A stretch of 44,057 bases of DNA from an uncultured Candidatus Melainabacteria bacterium (GTDB lineage Bacteria > Cyanobacteriota > Vampirovibrionia > Gastranaerophilales > Gastranaerophilaceae), in assembly GCA_934700335.1 (NCBI GenBank), contig CAKUXM010000012.1:1-44057 (forward strand), in the 5' to 3' direction. Numbering within the stretch: the stretch's first letter is position 1; every line of letters starts with the position of its first letter. Positions 38,627 to 44,057 of this stretch are shown one piece after another. Below the pieces are notes generated by a model. The model ran no database searches. It saw only the letters and a program-made list of their open reading frames with translations, and had not been told where the DNA came from. The position numbers were made by a program, and so were the translations under genes.

Positions 38627-41191
38627 ATGACAAAACAAGAAATCAACTACATAAAAAGTTCAGATGTAAATATTGATGATGCAACTCCAGTAATGAAGCA
38701 GTATTTGGAGATTAAAAGAGAACATCAAGATGTTATTCTTTTGTATCGACTTGGCGATTTTTACGAAACTTTTTTTGAAGATGCTCTTACAATGTCAAAA
38801 GTTTTAGAGATTACACTTACTGGTAAAGATTGTGGACAAGTTATTGGAAGAGTTCCGCTTGCGGGTATTCCTGCAAAAGCAATTGACGGGTATTTAGAAA
38901 AATTAATTAATAATAATTATAAAGTTGCAATTTGCGAACAACTTGAAGACCCTAAATCTGCAACAGGTCTTGTAAAAAGAGGTGTTACAAGAATTGTTAC
39001 AACAGGAACTTTAACAGAAGGTGAACTTCTTCAAAAAGATAAAAATAATTATATTTGTTCAATGGTTGAGGATAAAAAGTCTGGGTTGTATGGTTTTTGT
39101 TATGCAGATATTTCAACTGGTGAATTTAAACTTACGCAAGCCTCTTTTGACTTAATCAGAGGTGAACTTGCACGTATCAACCCTTCTGAAATCATTGGAC
39201 CTTCTAAAGATATGAAAGTTCAACCTTTTCAAATCGTTCCAGAAAAAAAAATTGATTTACCTGATGAAGTAGTTGAAAGATATAACTGTTCAATGATTCC
39301 AAGCAATGTTTTTGAAGAAAAATTTGCTTATAATAATTTGAAAAGTTTGTATTCTGTTCAAACTCTTGATTCGTTTGGCTATAACGATTATAAAGTAGGC
39401 TTTAGAGCAGCGGCAGCGTTGTTATCTTATATTTGGGAAAACTTAAAAGATAATTTTGCAAAATTCGATAAATTAGCTACGTATGAGCTAAAAGACTTTG
39501 TTATTATTGATTCTGGTACGAGAAGAAATTTAGAATTAACAGAGACTCTTCGTGAACGTAATAAATATGGTTCCCTACTTTGGGCAATTGATAAGACAAA
39601 AACAAATATGGGCGCAAGACTTTTGAGAAATTGGATTTGCCAACCCCTTAAAAATCTTGATAAAATTAACGAAAGATTAAATATTGTTGAAGAACTTATT
39701 GAAAAGAGTGATATTAGAAATACACTACGTGATAAGTTTGAAGGTGTTTATGATATTCAAAGAATTGCTACAAAAATAAACAATAATACGGCAACGCCAA
39801 GAGATTATATAAGTTTAAAAAATTCTTTGTATAATATTCCAGATATCGCTCACTTGGCTGACGAACTAGAATGTCCTATTTTAAATATTGTCAAAGAAAA
39901 AGAAGTTGAACTAACAGAACTTTGCCATATTATTGAGCGCACGATTGTAGATGAACCTCCTATTCAAATTAAAGACGGTGGAATTATCAAAGAAGGTGTT
40001 AATGGTGAATTAGACTACCTAAAAAATGCAGTTGAAAATCAAGAAGAATGGTTAAGAAATTTTGAAGAAGAAGAACGAGAAAAAACAGGTATTTCAAAGT
40101 TAAAAGTCGGCTATAACAAAGTCTTTGGATATTTCATTGAGGTTACAAATTCATTCTTAAATCTTGTCCCAGAAGATTATATTAGAAAGCAAACTTTAAC
40201 AGGTGGCGAAAGATTTATTACAGATAAATTAAAAAAACATGAAGATATAGTTTTAACTTCTCAGTTTAAGTCTAAAGAACTTGAATATAAATTATATTCT
40301 GATTTTAAAAACTATACGAAAGAATATGTTGAAACAATCCGTAAAGTTGCTGAATGTATTGCTGAATCAGACGTTTTGGCAAACTTTGCCCAAATTAGTC
40401 TGGAAAACAATTATGTAAAACCTGTAATTGACGATTCTCAAGATTTCTTTGTTAAGAATGGTCGACACCCTGTGTTAGAAAAAATTCTACCAATGGGGAC
40501 TTATGTTTCTAATGATTTAAACTTATCAAAAAATGATACAGAATTTATGATTTTAACTGGTCCAAATATGGCCGGTAAATCTACTTATATGCGTCAAAAT
40601 GCGCTGATAATCATTTTAGCTCAATGCGGTTGCTTTGTTCCAGCAGATAGTGCAAAAATAGGTATTGCGGATAAAATTTTTACAAGAGTGGGCGCAAGTG
40701 ATGATTTGACGTTAGGTCAATCGACGTTCATGGTTGAAATGATTGAAACTTCTTATATCTTGAATACGGCAACAGAAAAAAGCTTTATTTTACTAGACGA
40801 AATAGGTAGAGGCACAAGTACCTATGATGGAGTTGCGATTGCATGGGCTGTTGCTGAATTTATTGCTACAAAAATTCAAGCCAGAACTATATTTGCAACA
40901 CATTATCATGAATTAAACGTTATGACTAAAACTTATCCTATGATTAAAAATTATAGAATAACAGTTGCTGAACAAAATGGTGAAATTGAGTTTTTGAGAA
41001 AAATTGTTCAAGGTGGCGCAAGCCAAAGTTATGGTATTCAAGTAGCAAAAATGGCGGGACTTCCAAAAGAAGTTGTAAATCGTTCTATGGACTTGATGAC
41101 AAAAATGCAAAAAGATTTTTCTAAAAATCTTACTCAACGCAAAAAAACACTTTCTAATACTGAAGACGAAACTCAACTTAACTTGTTTTAA
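38627..41191 (+). CDS. mutS: DNA mismatch repair protein MutS
   Basis: MutS binds mismatches and starts repair. The mismatch-reading motif GDFYE (F45, E47) is in the N-terminal domain, and the ATPase has Walker A GPNMAGKST (645-653), followed by GASDDLTLGQSTFMVEM, LLDEIGRGTSTYDG and ATHYHEL. 854 residues is the full MutS1 length, so this is not MutS2. The last 40 residues (ending ETQLNLF) carry a short QLxLF motif like beta-clamp binding peptides. It has no Shine-Dalgarno site and is predicted leaderless. mutL is not in the window. Confidence 0.97.
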   Translation: MTKQEINYIKSSDVNIDDATPVMKQYLEIKREHQDVILLYRLGDFYETFFEDALTMSKVLEITLTGKDCGQVIGRVPLAGIPAKAIDGYLEKLINNNYKVAICEQLEDPKSATGLVKRGVTRIVTTGTLTEGELLQKDKNNYICSMVEDKKSGLYGFCYADISTGEFKLTQASFDLIRGELARINPSEIIGPSKDMKVQPFQIVPEKKIDLPDEVVERYNCSMIPSNVFEEKFAYNNLKSLYSVQTLDSFGYNDYKVGFRAAAALLSYIWENLKDNFAKFDKLATYELKDFVIIDSGTRRNLELTETLRERNKYGSLLWAIDKTKTNMGARLLRNWICQPLKNLDKINERLNIVEELIEKSDIRNTLRDKFEGVYDIQRIATKINNNTATPRDYISLKNSLYNIPDIAHLADELECPILNIVKEKEVELTELCHIIERTIVDEPPIQIKDGGIIKEGVNGELDYLKNAVENQEEWLRNFEEEEREKTGISKLKVGYNKVFGYFIEVTNSFLNLVPEDYIRKQTLTGGERFITDKLKKHEDIVLTSQFKSKELEYKLYSDFKNYTKEYVETIRKVAECIAESDVLANFAQISLENNYVKPVIDDSQDFFVKNGRHPVLEKILPMGTYVSNDLNLSKNDTEFMILTGPNMAGKSTYMRQNALIIILAQCGCFVPADSAKIGIADKIFTRVGASDDLTLGQSTFMVEMIETSYILNTATEKSFILLDEIGRGTSTYDGVAIAWAVAEFIATKIQARTIFATHYHELNVMTKTYPMIKNYRITVAEQNGEIEFLRKIVQGGASQSYGIQVAKMAGLPKEVVNRSMDLMTKMQKDFSKNLTQRKKTLSNTEDETQLNLF

Positions 41192-41266
41192 CATATTTGT
41201 TATAAATCCTTTGATAATGATACAATTAAAGAAAGAATAACTGTATGTTAAAGAGGGAGAAATAAC

Positions 41267-43117
41267 ATGGACAAAAAACAAGCAAAAGTTATAAAAGATG
41301 CGTTGAAAACTCTTGGTAAAAAGAATTTAGCGTTAATTATTCACGGCGGTAGTTTTCCTGCCAGAAAAGGGGAAAATACAGGTTTTGGTTCACCAAACTC
41401 AAATGGAGCAAAAGATTTAATTGACTACGCTTCAGGCTTGTTTAATTCAATCCAACTTGGACCTGCTGGTAAAACAAAAATTTGTGATTCTTCTCCATAT
41501 ACAAGTACAATTTTTTCAAACAACCCTCTTTTCGTTGACTTAAAACAATTGACTACAAAAGATTGGGATTATATTTTGTCAGAAGAAACTTTCAACAATA
41601 TCGTTGAACAAAATCCTAATAAAGACGTTGCAAAGACAGCTTATTCATACATTTACAAAGCTCAAAATGCAGCTTTAAAAGAAGCTTACGACAACTTTAA
41701 AACTAGCGAAAATCTTAAAAAAGCTAGAAAAGAATTTGAAGTATACAAATTAGAAAATAAATACTGGTTAGAAACTGATGCTTTGTATTCAGCATTAAGT
41801 ATTGAACATAACAATGATTACTGGCCATTATGGCAAAATGAAACAGATAAAAATTTATATGACCCAAAATCATATGAAGACCAAGAAAAAAATTCACATA
41901 GATTAGATGAAATTGAAGAAAAATATAAAGACGAAATTGATTTTTATATGTTCATTCAATATGTGATTTCAAAACAAAACGAGGATACAAAACATTACGC
42001 AAAATCTAAGAAAATCAAAATGATTGCAGATAGACAAGTTGCCTTTTCTGACAGAGATACGTGGGCTTATAAATCATTATTCTTAGAAGGTTGGTCATTA
42101 GGTTGCCCTCCAGATTATTTCTCAGCAAATGGTCAAGCTTGGGGCTTCCCTGTTATGAATCCTGAACTTTTATTCAAAAAAGATGGTACTTTGGATAAAG
42201 GTGGAGTTTTGATGAAAAACTTATTCAAAAAAATGTTCAAAGAAAACCCTGGTGGTGTTAGAATTGACCACATTGTAGGTTTAATTGACCCATGGGTATA
42301 TCGTTCAAATGCAACACCAAGAATTGAAGACGGTGCAGGTAGATTGTATTCTTCTCCTGAACACCCGGTTCTTTCAAAATACGCTATTCCTGCAGAATCT
42401 GATTTGAACACAGATGTTACTGCCGATAATGAACAACGTGTTAAAAAATTAACTGATAAACAAATTAAGCTTTATGGTCGCTTGATTGAAAAAATAGTTA
42501 TTGCGGCTGCTAAAGAAGAAGGCTTGAGCAAAAATGATATCGTTTGCGAAGATTTGGGTACATTGACAAATCCAGTTGCTGCGGTTATGAAAAAATATGA
42601 CTTGCTTGGTATGAGACTAACTCAATTCGTTGTTCCAGATATGGAAGATCACCCATACCGTATGAAAAATGTGCCAAAGAAAACTTGGATGATGGTAGGT
42701 ACTCATGACAATCAACCAATTAAACGTTGGGCCGATGCTTTGGTTAATACTCATGAAGCTTATTTACATGCCAAAAATCTTGTAGAAGACGTTTATCCAT
42801 ACACAGATAACAAAGATGATGTTATTGTTAAATTAACTAAAGATTCTAATTTCTTAGCAGAAACAAAATTGATTGAATTATTTGCATCAAAAGCAGAAAA
42901 TATTCAAATCTTCTTTACAGATTTCTTTAATATAAACGAAACATACAATGTTCCAGGAACTTCTGGCGATAAAAACTGGTCATTACGATTAACAGATGAT
43001 TTTGCAAATCTTACACCAATCAATATGCCACATATCCTAAAACAAGCTATTTTGGCGAGAGGTGAAGAATTTGCTCATAAAAACCATAAATTAATTGAAA
43101 AATTAGAAGAACTATGA
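41267..43117 (+). CDS. malQ: 4-alpha-glucanotransferase (amylomaltase), GH77
   Basis: Transfers alpha-1,4-glucan chains between maltodextrins in glycogen/maltodextrin metabolism. GH77 landmarks: GFGSPNSNGAKDLIDYASGLFNSIQLGP, GCPPDYFSANGQAWGFPVMN, GVRIDHIVGL with nucleophile D334, CEDLGT with acid/base E428, and GTHDNQP with D481. At 616 residues it is longer than the 500-residue bacterial average; the extra length sits in a helical insertion at about 95-240. Ribosome site AGAGGGAG. Its stop overlaps the next gene by 4 bp. Confidence 0.94.
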   Translation: MDKKQAKVIKDALKTLGKKNLALIIHGGSFPARKGENTGFGSPNSNGAKDLIDYASGLFNSIQLGPAGKTKICDSSPYTSTIFSNNPLFVDLKQLTTKDWDYILSEETFNNIVEQNPNKDVAKTAYSYIYKAQNAALKEAYDNFKTSENLKKARKEFEVYKLENKYWLETDALYSALSIEHNNDYWPLWQNETDKNLYDPKSYEDQEKNSHRLDEIEEKYKDEIDFYMFIQYVISKQNEDTKHYAKSKKIKMIADRQVAFSDRDTWAYKSLFLEGWSLGCPPDYFSANGQAWGFPVMNPELLFKKDGTLDKGGVLMKNLFKKMFKENPGGVRIDHIVGLIDPWVYRSNATPRIEDGAGRLYSSPEHPVLSKYAIPAESDLNTDVTADNEQRVKKLTDKQIKLYGRLIEKIVIAAAKEEGLSKNDIVCEDLGTLTNPVAAVMKKYDLLGMRLTQFVVPDMEDHPYRMKNVPKKTWMMVGTHDNQPIKRWADALVNTHEAYLHAKNLVEDVYPYTDNKDDVIVKLTKDSNFLAETKLIELFASKAENIQIFFTDFFNINETYNVPGTSGDKNWSLRLTDDFANLTPINMPHILKQAILARGEEFAHKNHKLIEKLEEL

Positions 43118-43944
43118 AAAAACTTTTATTAATATTTTTTGCGGTTTTAATGTTTGTTTTGCCGGTGAGTGCTGAACAAATCTCTAATGATGCAAAATTA
43201 GAGTATAATCATGGCATAGACTTTTATAAAAATGGTGAATATGATAAAGCAATGGCAGCGTTTCGTCGTGCAATTAATCTTTCACCAGATTATATAGATG
43301 CGTATTATAATTTAGGCACAATTCTTGAGTACTTAAATCAATATGATTATGCGCTAGAAATGTTTAAACAGATTATATTAAGAAACCCAGAGGATTTTGA
43401 AGCGGTTTATAAAGCTGGGCAAATGGCAGTGCGAACAGGTGATTACACAAATGCTGTTCAGTATTTAAACCTTGTTCCTATGCAGTCAAAATATTATAAT
43501 TCAGCAAAAGATTTGCTTAAACAAATTGGTACAAATGATTCCAGGCTAAATTCTCAAAAACCTTCTGAAAACATAAATAGAGATACTAATTTATTTGAAA
43601 AACTTGCGAGCCCTACCGGTGTTGTTACAGATGTTTATGGTAACATTTATGTCGCTCATTTCTCAAATAACGAGATAACAAAAATTGATATAAATAACAC
43701 AAGAATGACTTATGCTAAAGATTCAAAAATTAATGGTCCAATTGGTATGACTATTGATTTAGAGGGTAATATTTATGTTGCAAATTATAATGCAAATAAT
43801 GTGATAAAAATTAAACCTAATAGAGAAATCTCTGTTTTGATTGGGAATATAAAACAACCTTATGGCTTGTTTTTAAGAGATGATGTTTTGTACATTTCTC
43901 TGCAAGGTCAAAATGCTGTACTAAAATATAGATTAAATTTCTAA
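43114..43944 (+). CDS. Exported TPR plus NHL-like beta-propeller-repeat protein
   Basis: Signal peptide of about 20 residues (cleavage after VSA). Residues 28-145 hold about three TPR units (YNHGIDFYKNGEYDKAMAAFRRAINLSPDYIDAYYNLG and the next two). After a linker, residues 165-276 hold two to three blade-like repeats of NHL type (PTGVVTDVYGNIYVAHFSNNEITKID; PIGMTIDLEGNIYVANYNANNVIKIK; PYGLFLRDDVLYISLQGQNAVLKYR). Too few blades for a closed propeller, so it may dimerise or be an open sheet. Likely a periplasmic or envelope binding protein. It overlaps malQ by 4 bp (ATGA) and is co-translated with it. Confidence 0.82.
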   Translation: MKKLLLIFFAVLMFVLPVSAEQISNDAKLEYNHGIDFYKNGEYDKAMAAFRRAINLSPDYIDAYYNLGTILEYLNQYDYALEMFKQIILRNPEDFEAVYKAGQMAVRTGDYTNAVQYLNLVPMQSKYYNSAKDLLKQIGTNDSRLNSQKPSENINRDTNLFEKLASPTGVVTDVYGNIYVAHFSNNEITKIDINNTRMTYAKDSKINGPIGMTIDLEGNIYVANYNANNVIKIKPNREISVLIGNIKQPYGLFLRDDVLYISLQGQNAVLKYRLNF

Positions 43945-43977
43945 ATTCTGCTTAAAAAATTTTTTATGATAAAGATA

Positions 43978-44012
43978 AGGAAAAAGAGAGACAACTGTCT
44001 CTCTTTTTCCTT
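43978..44012 (+). terminator. Terminator after malQ and the TPR gene
   Basis: GAGAGAC (43986-43992) pairs with GTCTCTC (43997-44003), extended by A5/T5, with a four-base loop. The remaining 45 bp of the window show nothing I can assign. Confidence 0.88.
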
Positions 44013-44057
44013 AGATATTTCATTTCTTTATCTCATTTATTTTAAATCTTACTTAAA

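Noticed and set aside
42422..42429. GCCGATAA inside malQ, resembling a sigma-28 -10 box
   Set aside because: No TAAA-type -35 box lies 11-13 bp upstream and it is in frame within a conserved coding region.

Overview
The window reads as one contig of a bacterium from the non-photosynthetic sister lineage of Cyanobacteria (Melainabacteria/Vampirovibrionia, probably the gut order Gastranaerophilales). The basis is indirect: the DNA is strongly AT-rich, a small DprA-like protein (22499-23095) has the layout I know from cyanobacterial genomes, and a 300-residue protein starting MGISANQARLL belongs to a family I associate with this lineage. No rRNA, tRNA, transposase, prophage or CRISPR array is visible. 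Most genes are housekeeping genes in short tight operons separated by strong, often bidirectional hairpin terminators.

Layout. 1-300: two direct repeats, each with a sigma-28 (FliA/SigD-type) promoter firing leftward; copy 2 drives a predicted small RNA of about 90 nt. 346-4195: leucine operon leuC-leuB-leuA. 4247-8110 (minus): DAHP synthase, a membrane GGDEF-EAL protein with degenerate active sites, then leuD. 8314-9216: sigma-28-promoted unknown protein. 9354-10472 (minus): DegT-family sugar aminotransferase. 10600-15122: large two-part helicase plus a separate Fe-S PD-(D/E)XK nuclease, apparently a rearranged AddAB-like machine. 15214-17286: three tandem paralogues of unknown function. 17377-18651: CNT-type nucleoside transporter with an altered substrate motif. 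18799-18960 (minus): a 53-residue gene. 19116-23095 (minus): six-gene operon (DprA-like, helical-repeat protein, Nudix, HAD phosphatase, ispF, VOC/glyoxalase). 23178-26739: pcrA and prs. 26807-27739 (minus): secreted alpha/beta hydrolase-fold protein lacking the usual catalytic residues. 27871-29311: helical-repeat protein convergent with a CinA/PncC amidase. 29452-34595: pyk, an unknown gene whose ribosome site lies in a hairpin, proB, proA and tyrA. 34662-36569 (minus): CHASE2-GGDEF cyclase. 36946-37936: rpmE and thyX. 37980-38573 (minus): membrane-anchored unknown. 38627-43944: mutS, malQ and a TPR/beta-propeller protein.

How it fits together. Amino-acid biosynthesis (Leu, aromatic entry step, Pro, Tyr) is complete enough to suggest prototrophy for those branches; pyk, malQ and the nucleoside transporter suit a fermentative life on glucans and nucleosides. 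DNA maintenance is well represented (mutS, pcrA, AddAB-like pair, DprA-like). Two cyclic-di-GMP-family proteins, one apparently active and one apparently not, indicate second-messenger control.

The most novel signals are regulatory: three near-identical sigma-28 promoters, two of them on tandem sRNA units whose exposed CCUACCUACC stretch complements GUAGGU-type ribosome sites found repeatedly in this window; a Shine-Dalgarno site inside an 11-bp hairpin; and several genes whose promoter places the transcription start at or next to the ATG (leaderless mRNAs).
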